The position numbers were made by a program, and so were the translations under genes. DNA of 64,000 bases. Source: JAAYJK01 sp964501655 (GTDB lineage: Bacteria; Bacillota; Syntrophomonadia; Syntrophomonadales; Syntrophomonadaceae). Below, one piece after another: positions 8,660 to 19,445 of the stretch. The notes beneath the pieces were generated by a model. It did no database searches, was not told where the DNA came from, and saw nothing but the letters and a program-made list of their open reading frames with translations. The first letter of the stretch is position 1, and each line of letters begins with the position of its first letter. Location of the stretch: assembly GCA_964501655.1 (NCBI GenBank), contig CAZCTN010000010.1:27617-91616 (forward strand), given 5' to 3'.

Positions 8660-9344
8660 ATTTATAGCCAACTCCCCATATAGTTTTAATCTCCCAGTGA
8701 GGATGAGGCAGTACATCCAGCTTGGAACGAAGCCTTTTAATGTGGGAGTCAACCGTGCGGCTGTCACCGTAATAGTCTTGCCCCCACAGACTGTCCAGGA
8801 GGTTGTCCCGGGAGAACACCTTGTTCTTATGACTAGCCAGGGCCCATAGCAATTCAAATTCTTTTTTGGTCAAAGATATACTGATATTGTTGATAGTCAC
8901 GGTATAATCTTCCAGGTTTATAACCAGATTTTCCAGGCTCAGAATATGATGGTCGCCGGAATCTTCTCTTTCTATCCGACGCAGAATGGCCCTGACCCGG
9001 GCCATAACTTCAGGCGGGGAAAAGGGTTTGACAATATAATCATCAGCCCCTATATCCAATCCCATAATTTTATCATAATCCTCCCCCCGGGCAGTCACCA
9101 TAATAATGGGAACATTGGAAGTTCTGCGAATTTCCCGGCATATTTGGAAGCCGTCTATTCCCGGCATCATAACGTCCAGCAGTATTAGATCAGGTTTATT
9201 TTCCCTGAATTCCTGCAGGGCTTTTATGCCATCCAGAGCCACTATCACCTGGTATCCTTCCTTTTTCGCATAGCCTTCCAGGATCGAAGTGATCTGCTGA
9301 TTGTCATCTGCTATCAGTATAATAGGCACAGCTTCCACCTCCAT
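8643..9344 (-). CDS. OmpR/PhoB-family response regulator
   Basis: 233 residues. The receiver domain has ADDNQ (acidic pair), phospho-acceptor LILLDVMMPGIDGF and the conserved Lys in IVKPFSPPE. A C-terminal winged helix carries RTVDSHIKRLRSKL. Paired with the overlapping kinase (7136-8659). It is divergent from a secreted DUF2680 protein across 161 bases, which makes that gene a plausible target, though no operator was identified. Confidence 0.92.
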   Translation of the reverse strand: MEVEAVPIILIADDNQQITSILEGYAKKEGYQVIVALDGIKALQEFRENKPDLILLDVMMPGIDGFQICREIRRTSNVPIIMVTARGEDYDKIMGLDIGADDYIVKPFSPPEVMARVRAILRRIEREDSGDHHILSLENLVINLEDYTVTINNISISLTKKEFELLWALASHKNKVFSRDNLLDSLWGQDYYGDSRTVDSHIKRLRSKLDVLPHPHWEIKTIWGVGYKFEVKN

Positions 9345-9505
9345 TTATTAAATTATATAGATTTTCAGCCCTCATGTCTTGCCGCCACAAAATCATCATA
9401 TCCTGAACACAATTTTGCCATATTTAAGGTTTATTATTTAAACACAGGTTAACTAATCTGTAGAACAGTAAAGTAGATTCTATTCTTCAAAAAAGGAGGG
9501 AGGTA

Positions 9506-10033
9506 ATGAATACCATGAAAAGATTCATCGCAGCGGGAACAATAATTTTGACCATCGGTGCAGTATCAGCATCAGCCCTGGGCGCATCTGCCTACAATAA
9601 CCCGGCAGAAGCGGTGGCGGGATTAACCGGCAGAACCCTGGAGAGCGTGACCCAGGAAAGAGCCGAAACGGGCAATACCTATGGCACTATAGCTAACCAA
9701 GCTGGGGTTCTGACTGAATTCCAGGCTGAAGTCCTGGAGATCAAAAAAGACCGGCTGCAAAGCAGGGTCGAGGCTGGGACTATGACCCAGGAACGAGCTG
9801 ATGCAATTATCGAAGCGGCAGAGGAAAACCAGGCCAACTGTGACGGTAGCGGATCAGCCCGGATAGGCCAGAATCAAGGTGCGGGTTTCGGTGCTGGCAG
9901 CGGAATGGGCCAGGGCCATGGTGCAAGTCAAAGGCTGGGTAAAGGTTCCGGCCAGGGCAATGGTGCTGGAGCCGGACTCGGCCAGGGTGGTAATGGTATG
10001 GGGCTGCGCGATGGTTCCTGCCTCAACCGCTAA
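9506..10033 (+). CDS. DUF2680-like secreted Gly-rich protein
   Basis: 175 residues. A signal peptide (RFIAAGTIILTIGAVSASALGASA) is followed by a DUF2680-type helical segment (residues 35-110, KKDRLQSRVEAGTMTQERAD) and a low-complexity Gly/Gln tail (GAGFGAGSGMGQGHG). The family is widespread in Clostridia and of unknown role. A strong GGAGGGAGGT site precedes ATG 9506. It faces away from the two-component genes, and a palindromic terminator-like element follows. Confidence 0.75.
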   Translation: MNTMKRFIAAGTIILTIGAVSASALGASAYNNPAEAVAGLTGRTLESVTQERAETGNTYGTIANQAGVLTEFQAEVLEIKKDRLQSRVEAGTMTQERADAIIEAAEENQANCDGSGSARIGQNQGAGFGAGSGMGQGHGASQRLGKGSGQGNGAGAGLGQGGNGMGLRDGSCLNR

Positions 10034-10060
10034 CTTTAAATACCGCAGATGGTAATCCAC

Positions 10061-10108
10061 GGGGACAGTGCCTGGCCCGCTTTCAAAAGAGCCAGGAAAC
10101 CTGTCCCC
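10061..10108. repeat. GGGGACAG palindrome between convergent genes
   Basis: GGGGACAG..CCTGGC pairs with GCCAGG....CTGTCCCC around a 14-base loop. It sits between the convergent ends of the DUF2680 gene and the ABC permease, so it may terminate both. It has no U-tract and resembles the other GGGGAC palindromes of the window. Confidence 0.6.
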
Positions 10109-10125
10109 GAGGGTTGATCACCCCA

Positions 10126-10788
10126 CTAGAAGTCTCTCCTGCTATATATGCGCACTGCCAGCAGATAGGATAACAGCAGCAACACCAGTAATGTGACTAA
10201 AGAAGATACCGCCAACAGCCAGGGGTTCTGCTGGGCTAAATCAATCAATTTCTGCAGCCCGGGTTGATGCTGATTTTCCAAGACATAGCGGGCGATCTGA
10301 GCCGGCGCAAAGAAGATCAGCATGAATACAATGATATTTATCACCCGAAGCCACTGGGCTCCAGTCTTGAAATATGCCGGAAGTGATACCGCCGAAAGTA
10401 ATAGGACCGAAATCAGAGTAATTAGTATATCATTGATGTTGATCAATCTATGCTCAAAAGGAAGCGGAGCCAGGTGAAAAAACAGCCCTATGATGGCAAC
10501 TATTAGCAGCGCTATGCCTGCGAAGACAAATATTGTCAGGTATTTGGACAATACGATTTCCCTTCTGCTTATTGGCAAGCTGTTGAGAACAATATCGGAA
10601 TTATTTTTGTACTCAGTCTGTATTGCGCCAATTATGGCAATGTAAGAAATACCGAAAGCCGTCATAATGTATACAAAATCTCTAAAAATCGGGTTGGAAA
10701 ATACCATGAATAAGAAAATGCTATATGCAAATCCAAACCACAATATTTTTTTCTGCAGCATTATTTCCTTCCTAATTAGATGAGTCAT
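10126..10788 (-). CDS. ABC-2 type transporter permease
   Basis: 220 residues with about six hydrophobic segments (for example GIALLIVAIIGLFFHLAPL and LAVSSLVTLLVLLLLSYLLAV) and the ABC-2 signature-like LNSLPISRREIVLSKYL. It overlaps the ATPase gene by 17 bases, so they form one exporter. The gene order GntR, ATPase, permease matches YtrA-type operons of Gram-positive bacteria, often induced by cell-envelope stress. Substrate unknown. Confidence 0.85.
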   Translation of the reverse strand: MTHLIRKEIMLQKKILWFGFAYSIFLFMVFSNPIFRDFVYIMTAFGISYIAIIGAIQTEYKNNSDIVLNSLPISRREIVLSKYLTIFVFAGIALLIVAIIGLFFHLAPLPFEHRLININDILITLISVLLLSAVSLPAYFKTGAQWLRVINIIVFMLIFFAPAQIARYVLENQHQPGLQKLIDLAQQNPWLLAVSSLVTLLVLLLLSYLLAVRIYSRRDF

Positions 10789-11647
10789 GTCTATCCCTCC
10801 TTACTGTATAGAGCATTATCTGATCCAGGCCGGGTTTTTCATAAACAACCTGATTCCCCAGTAATTTATGCATTTGACCCGGTTGATTGGTTAGCCCTTC
10901 GAAACCAAAATCACTTGCTCGAAATCCCAGCAGCAAACGGCGCACGTTTTCGTTTAAAAGCTCCTTCGCTCCTTTAACCAACAGATGGGTATTTATGATT
11001 TCCTCTCGTGTTGCAGATAGAATGATATGTCCTTGGTTTATAAAACATATATAATCCGCTATTTTTTCAAGGTCGGACGTAATATGGGTAGAAAAGAGAA
11101 TCCCCTTCTTGTCGTCCTTCATCTCCGTCTGGAGTATATCCAGGAGTTCACTGCGAAAAACTGGATCCAGTCCGGAAGTTGGTTCATCCATAATAATTAA
11201 TTCCGCCTGGTGAGATAAGGCCAAAGCCAATGAAAACTTGGTTTTCATTCCCCGGGACAGGTCTTTAATCTTCCTGCGCGGTGGCAACTCAAAGTCTGCC
11301 CGGTATTTGCGGTAAAGCTTTTCGTCCCAGTTTCGGTAGAAAGGTGCTATGATGCTCTTCATTTCCTCTACAGTTAAGTCTTCATAAAAGTAGTTTTCAT
11401 CATAAACAAACCCTATTTTTTGTTTGATTTCTCTGTGGTTATTTAGGTTATCCTGACCCAAAATATTTATCTTTCCGCTGTCACGTTTTATCAAGTTCAT
11501 TATGAGTTTGATGGTAGTCGTCTTTCCTGCTCCGTTAGGACCGATAAAACCCATTATATAACCCCGGGGTAAGGTAAACGAAATCCGATCTAATTTAAAA
11601 TCGCCCAATGATCTGCTTACTTCCTGCAGCTCTAGAATACTAGACAT
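10772..11647 (-). CDS. ABC transporter ATP-binding protein
   Basis: 291 residues. Walker A is GPNGAGKTT, the signature region LSRGMKTKFSLALALS and Walker B LIIMDEPTSGLDP, followed by the H-loop (FSTHITSDLEKIADYI). The signature reads LSRGM, the form usual in YtrB/BcrA-like exporters. It follows the GntR gene by 5 bases and overlaps the permease gene, so the three are co-transcribed. Confidence 0.92.
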   Translation of the reverse strand: MSSILELQEVSRSLGDFKLDRISFTLPRGYIMGFIGPNGAGKTTTIKLIMNLIKRDSGKINILGQDNLNNHREIKQKIGFVYDENYFYEDLTVEEMKSIIAPFYRNWDEKLYRKYRADFELPPRRKIKDLSRGMKTKFSLALALSHQAELIIMDEPTSGLDPVFRSELLDILQTEMKDDKKGILFSTHITSDLEKIADYICFINQGHIILSATREEIINTHLLVKGAKELLNENVRRLLLGFRASDFGFEGLTNQPGQMHKLLGNQVVYEKPGLDQIMLYTVRRDRHDSSN

Positions 11648-11652
11648 AATAT

Positions 11653-12027
11653 TTAAACCTCCTTGTATAACAGAATCAACATTTCCTGGAGTTCCTCCAG
11701 GCTGATATCCAGGATTTTGCTTTCGGCAACTAGGTCCATAAGACTTCTTTCTATTAAACTCATTCTTTTCTCTCTTAGCAGTTCAGGTTTTTGCGGTGCC
11801 ACAAAAGATCCCTTTCCTGACACGGTTTCTATGAAACCATCCCTTTCCAGCTCTTCATAGGCCCTTTTGGTGGTAATAACACTGATTTGCAGCTGCTGAG
11901 CCAGATGTCGAATAGAAGGCAACGGCTCTCCTGGTTCAATTTCTCCTCTTAATATATGGCTCCGGATCTGCTGACGAATCTGTTCATAAATTGGATCCGG
12001 GGAAGCATTGGAGATGATAATATTCAT
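11653..12027 (-). CDS. GntR-family regulator, YtrA subfamily
   Basis: 124 residues: an N-terminal winged helix (PIYEQIRQQIRSHILRGEIEPGEPLPSIRHLAQQL split over residues 10-45) with a short C-terminal helical extension, the size typical of the YtrA subfamily. ATG 12027 has GGGAGG seven bases upstream; a TTG two codons earlier lies too close to it. First gene of the exporter operon, so probably its autorepressor. Candidate operators lie in the AT-rich palindromic region upstream. Confidence 0.88.
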   Translation of the reverse strand: MNIIISNASPDPIYEQIRQQIRSHILRGEIEPGEPLPSIRHLAQQLQISVITTKRAYEELERDGFIETVSGKGSFVAPQKPELLREKRMSLIERSLMDLVAESKILDISLEELQEMLILLYKEV

Positions 12028-12149
12028 TAGCAATCCTCCCTAAGCATAAACCTTAATAATTTATTTAGTTTTGAAACCGGGGATATACTCTTGGCTGCTG
12101 CCCCCCAGACAAACAAGAGCAGACAGCAGGAGCCTTTGGCATCCCGGGA

Positions 12150-12202
12150 GAGTATATAGCATATATACCGTATATATTTGTTATATACAGTATATATGTT
12201 CT
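12150..12202. promoter_or_regulatory. AT-rich alternating tract between gntR and carB
   Basis: The run gtatatagcatatata, ccgtatatattt, gttatatacagtatatatg holds overlapping near-palindromes of TATAC/GTATA. It lies between the divergent gntR operon and carB. It could hold operators of the GntR protein or promoter elements for either side; the sequence alone does not decide. Confidence 0.35.
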
Positions 12203-12229
12203 TGTATGCACCGTCAAGACTTTGGGGAA

Positions 12230-12263
12230 CAGTCTGAATGTATACATTCAGACTGGTATTTTT
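12230..12263 (+). promoter_or_regulatory. Perfect 26-base palindrome with T-tract: candidate carB attenuator
   Basis: The half-site CAGTCTGAATGTA is followed directly by its exact complement (12230-12255), and then GTATTTTTTG. As RNA it gives an 11-bp stem, a TATA loop and a U-tract, an intrinsic-terminator shape, about 90 bases before carB and with no plus-strand gene upstream. A short AGACT...AGTCT pairing just upstream (12217-12235) could compete with its 5' arm. Either a carB leader attenuator or a dyad operator. Confidence 0.5.
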
Positions 12264-12347
12264 TGTGGTAGAATTAATTTTTGGTAGAGGCTAAATATTA
12301 ATAACAACGTTGAAATAAGGAAACATTAATACCAATGGGGGTAGAAT

Positions 12348-15575
<3,228 letters not shown>

Positions 15576-15585
15576 TACTATGTAA

Positions 15586-15631
15586 CAAGAGGGGATGGTT
15601 CTTCCATATCAGAAGAACCATCCCCTTGTTT
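15586..15631 (+). terminator. carB terminator (GGGGATGGTTCTT palindrome)
   Basis: Perfect 14-bp stem AGGGGATGGTTCTT/AAGAACCATCCCCT with a 9-base loop, extended by AACAA/TTGTT, 15 bases past the carB stop. Its arm matches the GGGGANGGTTCTT pattern of the dispersed palindromes. Confidence 0.8.
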
Positions 15632-15749
15632 CATCTCGTTTTTGAAGCTTACGCTTGGGGCCGGCAGAATTTAAGGGTCTTGGTCATCGAGCCTCGAATG
15701 AGCGGATGTGGATTTTTCAATCCCGGAACCTCTTATATAATAGACGCTG

Positions 15750-16331
15750 CTACTCTTGTGTATTCTCCTCTTCACCAGCGTCTTCCGCTTCTTCATCATC
15801 TGCTGCTTCTTCGTCTGCTGTTTCTTCGTCTGCTGCTTCTTCGTCTGCTGTCTCTTCATCGGCGTTTTCATCTATTGCTTCATCGCCGGCAGCATCTTCA
15901 GCAACTGCAGTACTAATTAATACGGAATAGGTTGCGCCGTCCCAGTTAACGGTTGCGCCTAGAGCCTCAGCTGCATAGCGGATAGGAATACAGGTTCTGT
16001 TTCCGGTCAGAACTGCCTGGGTATCCATTTCTTTTTCCACCCCATTGATGGTATAGGTAGTACTGCCGATAGTAAACACTACTATGATTTCACCTTTTTC
16101 AAAGGTCGCCTGCTTTTTGTCCTGATCCCAGCTGACTGTTGCGCCCATGGCTTCCATTGGTGCTCTCATGGGAACCAGGGTCCTGCTGTTGCTGTCTATG
16201 TACGGCTGCTGATCCACAAAGACTACAGCCTGTTCGTCAATAACTACCTGTACATCTGCTGCTGATGCAGGTATAATACACAAACTTAACATCATCAAAG
16301 CCAATAAAACAATAAATCCTTTTCTCTTCAT
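15750..16331 (-). CDS. Stalk-domain protein (copper amine oxidase N-terminal-like) with acidic repeat tail
   Basis: 193 residues, secreted. The signal peptide (GFIVLLALMMLSLCIIPASAA) is followed by a copper-amine-oxidase-N/stalk domain (SRTLVPMRAPMEAMGATVSWD and CIPIRYAAEALGATVNWDG, the two motifs of the domain). The last 45 residues are almost only Glu, Asp and Ala in ETADEEAAD repeats. GGAGG precedes ATG 16331. Role unknown; the domain is common in envelope proteins of Clostridia. The acidic tail might bind cations or basic partners (speculation). Confidence 0.8.
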   Translation of the reverse strand: MKRKGFIVLLALMMLSLCIIPASAADVQVVIDEQAVVFVDQQPYIDSNSRTLVPMRAPMEAMGATVSWDQDKKQATFEKGEIIVVFTIGSTTYTINGVEKEMDTQAVLTGNRTCIPIRYAAEALGATVNWDGATYSVLISTAVAEDAAGDEAIDENADEETADEEAADEETADEEAADDEEAEDAGEEENTQE

Positions 16332-16550
16332 GAAAACCTCCTTAATACTGTTCAGACCCTCTCAAATCCAGCCCGCGTCAGCTTAAAATCATATCAGCAG
16401 CCATCAGCCTTAATCCCAGCCAAGATGCAGCCTATTTACTGCTTGCTTGACCAGAATATTCGGTTTTTTTCTGCTAATTCTGCCTGCTGCCGCAGCAGAA
16501 TACCATCCCGCTCAGGTATATAAACAATATATACTATTGGTATATTTTGT

Positions 16551-17276
16551 TCAATACTGGATATTATGACCCAGGGGGCGGAGGTTGTTTATGAAGCGGT
16601 TTACTTTTTCAGGGTTTTTGCGGCCCGGATGGTCTTCCACCCCGGTCAGCACATCAACCGCATAGGGGTTCACGTTTTCCACTATTGCTCGAATATTATC
16701 CGGGTTTAGACCTCCGGCCAGGATAAGGGGAAGACGGCTGACTCGATCAATGGCGGAAAAGGTCTTCAGGTCGACTTTTACTCCGGTTCCTCCTGCCAAG
16801 GTCGAGGTATAGGAATCCACCAGTAAGGCTGCTATGCCCGCAGAATGCAAGGCTTGAGCTGCAGTAGCCGGATCAGGGATTTCAAAAGCACACCTGCCCT
16901 CTTCATCTATACGCAGGGCTTTGATAGTCTTGATACCCTGGCGGCGCAGCCTTACGGCAATTTTAGCTGTTTCGTCCAGGGTTTCCCGGTGATGGAGCTG
17001 TATTATGTCGGGACGAGCAGCTTGGGCTACTGCTATAATTTTTTCTGCGCTTCCCCCGGTTACCACACAGGAGCAGACCATGGGAGGTACGGCTGCTATG
17101 AGTTGCCGGGCCTGAGCTGGGCTCAGGTTCCAGGGTACCCACTCGGGATAATCGACTACGAATCCCAGGGTATGTACCCCGGCCTTAACACAGAGGTTCA
17201 GATCTTGGCGGTTCATAATACCGCATATCTTGACCCTGGTCACAGACCTGTCCCTCGGGATATGGTTAAACGACAA
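16551..17276 (-). CDS. trpF: Phosphoribosylanthranilate isomerase
   Basis: 241 residues. Converts phosphoribosylanthranilate to the carboxyphenylamino-deoxyribulose phosphate substrate of TrpC. Seen: catalytic Cys in VKICGI, catalytic Asp in ALLVDSYTS, phosphate-binding LILAGGLNPDNI and the C-terminal AVDVLTGVE (usually VDVSSGVE). The proposed ATG 17276 overlaps the end of trpC by 37 bases; a later start near VTRVKICG would also fit. Last gene of the trpD-trpC-trpF set, with trpE, trpG, trpB and trpA not in the window. Confidence 0.9.
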   Translation of the reverse strand: MSFNHIPRDRSVTRVKICGIMNRQDLNLCVKAGVHTLGFVVDYPEWVPWNLSPAQARQLIAAVPPMVCSCVVTGGSAEKIIAVAQAARPDIIQLHHRETLDETAKIAVRLRRQGIKTIKALRIDEEGRCAFEIPDPATAAQALHSAGIAALLVDSYTSTLAGGTGVKVDLKTFSAIDRVSRLPLILAGGLNPDNIRAIVENVNPYAVDVLTGVEDHPGRKNPEKVNRFINNLRPLGHNIQY

Positions 17277-17956
17277 TACATTTGAGCCGGGTCCGGGGCC
17301 TGAAGAATAGCAGTTCCCACCAGTACGGCCTGAGCTCCGGCCCTGGCTGCTTTTTCCACCTCGACCGGGGAGGAAAGTGAACTCTCACTGATTACCAGAC
17401 TACCGGGCTGAATGAGACGAGCCAGTTCTTCAGTGGTGTCTACGTTGCCTCCGTCCATCTCCAGGTTTACTATGTCACGGTTATTTATTCCTATCATGTC
17501 CAGTTTCAACTCCCGGACCGCATCTATTTCTTCCCGGCGGTGGGTTTCTACCAGGGGTTCCAACCCCAGCCGGCAAGCCTCTTCAATCAGCTCCAACAAG
17601 CGGGCCTTTTCCAACATGGAAGCAATAAGCAGTACTGCGCTGGCACCCAGTTCCAGGCTCTCCTGCAACTGATGAGGACTGTTGATGAAATCCTTGCGCA
17701 AGACGGGCAGCTTGGTGGCCTGCACCACTTTCTGCAGCAGCATGGCTGAACCGCCGAAATGAATCGGCTCGGTCACCACTGAAATAACCGGCGCCCCTGC
17801 ATCTGCCAGAGCTCGGGCTATTTCCGCCGGATCACGTCCCTGCAACAGGTCTCCGGCCTGAGGCGACCGGGGCTTGATGTCAGGAATGACCGGAATATGT
17901 CCCCTATGGTATTTATTCCACAGAGCCCTGGAAAACCTTTTCTCCCAACTGCTCAT
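17240..17956 (-). CDS. trpC: Indole-3-glycerol phosphate synthase
   Basis: 238 residues, a little short for the family (about 250-270), with a trimmed N-terminal helix. Conserved parts seen: IPDIKPRSP, VLRKDFI (catalytic Lys), LVETHRREE (Glu), IGINNRDI (Asn), VISESSLSS (Glu-Ser) and VLVGTAIL. In most members the first motif reads E-x-K; here it is D-I-K, a conservative change at a position involved in catalysis. Lies 23 bases after trpD and overlaps trpF. Confidence 0.9.
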   Translation of the reverse strand: MSSWEKRFSRALWNKYHRGHIPVIPDIKPRSPQAGDLLQGRDPAEIARALADAGAPVISVVTEPIHFGGSAMLLQKVVQATKLPVLRKDFINSPHQLQESLELGASAVLLIASMLEKARLLELIEEACRLGLEPLVETHRREEIDAVRELKLDMIGINNRDIVNLEMDGGNVDTTEELARLIQPGSLVISESSLSSPVEVEKAARAGAQAVLVGTAILQAPDPAQMYCRLTISRGTGL

Positions 17957-17979
17957 GATACCCTCCCTGCCCCGACCGA

Positions 17980-19020
17980 CTAGACCAGATTTTGATATTT
18001 CCGAGACACTTCTATAAGCTGGCCGAGCTTATCCATTGCTGCTCCGCTGTCGATAATTTCAGCCGCCAACTTTACGCCCTCTGCGAAGGAAGCTGCTTTA
18101 TCTCCAACATACAGCGCCCCCGCCGCATTAATTATCACTGCCTCCCGGCGCGGCCCCCGATTTTGACCGGAGAAAACATCAAGTATAACTCCGGCATTTT
18201 GCTCCGGGGTTCCGGTATATATTTCCTGCAGAGTACAACGGGTAAGACCATAATCTTCGGGAGAAATCTCATAAGTTTTTACTGATCCGTTATTAATTTC
18301 ATTGATCCGGGTTTTACCCAGGAGAGATATCTCATCCAATCCATCCAATCCATGAACAAAAAGGGCGTGCTGGTAATCCAAGGATAGTGCTACTTCGGAC
18401 ACCACGTCTAGCAGTTCAGGCTTATATACCCCCAATATGTGGCGATTGGCCCGGGCGGGATTGATTAAGGGGCCGATTATGGTATAGAAGATGGTCTTAA
18501 TACCCAGCTCCTGTTCCGGGGGCAATACCTTGTGCATAACCGGATGGAACAGCGGAGCATAAATAAAGCATATACCGGCTTCTTCGATGATCCTTTCTAC
18601 CGCCCGGGGGGATAGATTTATTTCCACCCCCAGTGCTTCCAATACATCGGCACTGCCGGATAAACTGGAGATGGAACGGCTGCCGTGCTTGGCTACCGGA
18701 ATACCAGCGGCAGCTGCTACCAGAGCCACGGCGGTAGAAATATTAAAGGTACTTAATCCTCCTCCGGTACCGCAGGTGTCCATCAGATCCCCCTCCACCC
18801 GGGGAGAGATGGATTCGCAATTGTCTCGCATAGCCCGGGCAATAGCGCTTATTTCCGTAATGGTGGGTCCCTTCATTAACAAGGCCACCTGGAAACCGGC
18901 AATCTGCACATCACTTAATTCATCATTTTTAATGGCCAGTATCAGGCTGTAGGCCTCTTCGAAGGTCAAATCCTCTCTTGCGGTCAGTTTTCTTAATACG
19001 CTGGCTACCAACTTGCTCAC
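17980..19020 (-). CDS. trpD: Anthranilate phosphoribosyltransferase
   Basis: About 346 residues. Transfers phosphoribosyl from PRPP to anthranilate. Seen: PRPP loop DTCGTGGGLSTFNIST, KHGSRSISSLSGSADVLEALG, the substrate motif FHPVMHKVLPPEQELGIKTIFY(TIIGPLINPA), and the C-terminal domain. The frame is open to ATG 19104, but the family begins at about VASVLRKLTAREDLT. I place the start at GTG 19020; TTG 19011 has better spacing from GGAGG and is the alternative. The longer frame would run through the leader terminator side. First gene of the operon, preceded by a TRAP-type leader. Confidence 0.9.
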   Translation of the reverse strand: MSKLVASVLRKLTAREDLTFEEAYSLILAIKNDELSDVQIAGFQVALLMKGPTITEISAIARAMRDNCESISPRVEGDLMDTCGTGGGLSTFNISTAVALVAAAAGIPVAKHGSRSISSLSGSADVLEALGVEINLSPRAVERIIEEAGICFIYAPLFHPVMHKVLPPEQELGIKTIFYTIIGPLINPARANRHILGVYKPELLDVVSEVALSLDYQHALFVHGLDGLDEISLLGKTRINEINNGSVKTYEISPEDYGLTRCTLQEIYTGTPEQNAGVILDVFSGQNRGPRREAVIINAAGALYVGDKAASFAEGVKLAAEIIDSGAAMDKLGQLIEVSRKYQNLV

Positions 19021-19117
19021 TCCTCCATTCTGATATGTGGATAATGGCTGATATTTTCCCGGCTGTTGAGCCGGGAAAGGTACATATAGAGAGAAACGAG
19101 CCATTGGGATTCAGAAA

Positions 19118-19151
19118 TTATAAAAGGACCAGGCTTAAGCAGCCCTGGTCC
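19118..19151 (-). terminator. trp leader attenuator terminator
   Basis: Minus strand GGACCAGG (19151-19144), a 10-base loop, CCTGGTCC (19133-19126), then TTTTATAATTTC. An intrinsic terminator about 100 bases before trpD and directly after the (G/U)AG repeats, as expected for transcription attenuation. Confidence 0.8.
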
Positions 19152-19169
19152 AGCATATGCATGACTTAG

Positions 19170-19220
19170 CTCAACTCACAGCTAATCTCAAACTCATCTC
19201 ATCTCGTCTCATCTCTGCTC
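19170..19220 (-). promoter_or_regulatory. TRAP (MtrB) binding site in trpDCF leader
   Basis: On the minus strand there are ten (G/U)AG triplets: GAG starting at 19220, 19215, 19210, 19205, 19200, 19195 and 19189, UAG at 19184, and GAG at 19177 and 19172. Spacers are 2,2,2,2,2,3,2,4,2 bases. This is the known signature of a site for the tryptophan-activated RNA-binding attenuation protein, which wraps 9-11 such triplets, and it directly precedes the terminator at 19118-19151. TTGACA at 19266-19261 could be the -35 of the promoter. Confidence 0.85.
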
Positions 19221-19445
19221 TTATTTAATTATTATTAAGCTTACTTCAGGCCTCCTTTTCTGTCAACTGCTTTTCTTAAGCCTTTAGATTGTTAAGATTT
19301 CTTGATAAAAACTTCAGGCCATCTTGACGACTTGTATCATATAATTGTCTACAATATTAGTTAACCAGGTTAAAATGGGGTATATCCTGCAAAAACCCGG
19401 GGAATTCAAGGAAGATTTACTATCATAAACTGGAAAGGACAGGTG

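Noticed and set aside
15626..15930. Plus-strand frames rich in Ser or Leu/His
   Set aside because: They mirror the acidic repeat tail of the minus-strand stalk protein.
19118..19220. T-box or Trp leader-peptide control of trpDCF
   Set aside because: No T-box sequence or specifier loop. The short frame MHMLDQGCLSLVLL in the leader has no Trp codon. The (G/U)AG triplets fit TRAP far better.
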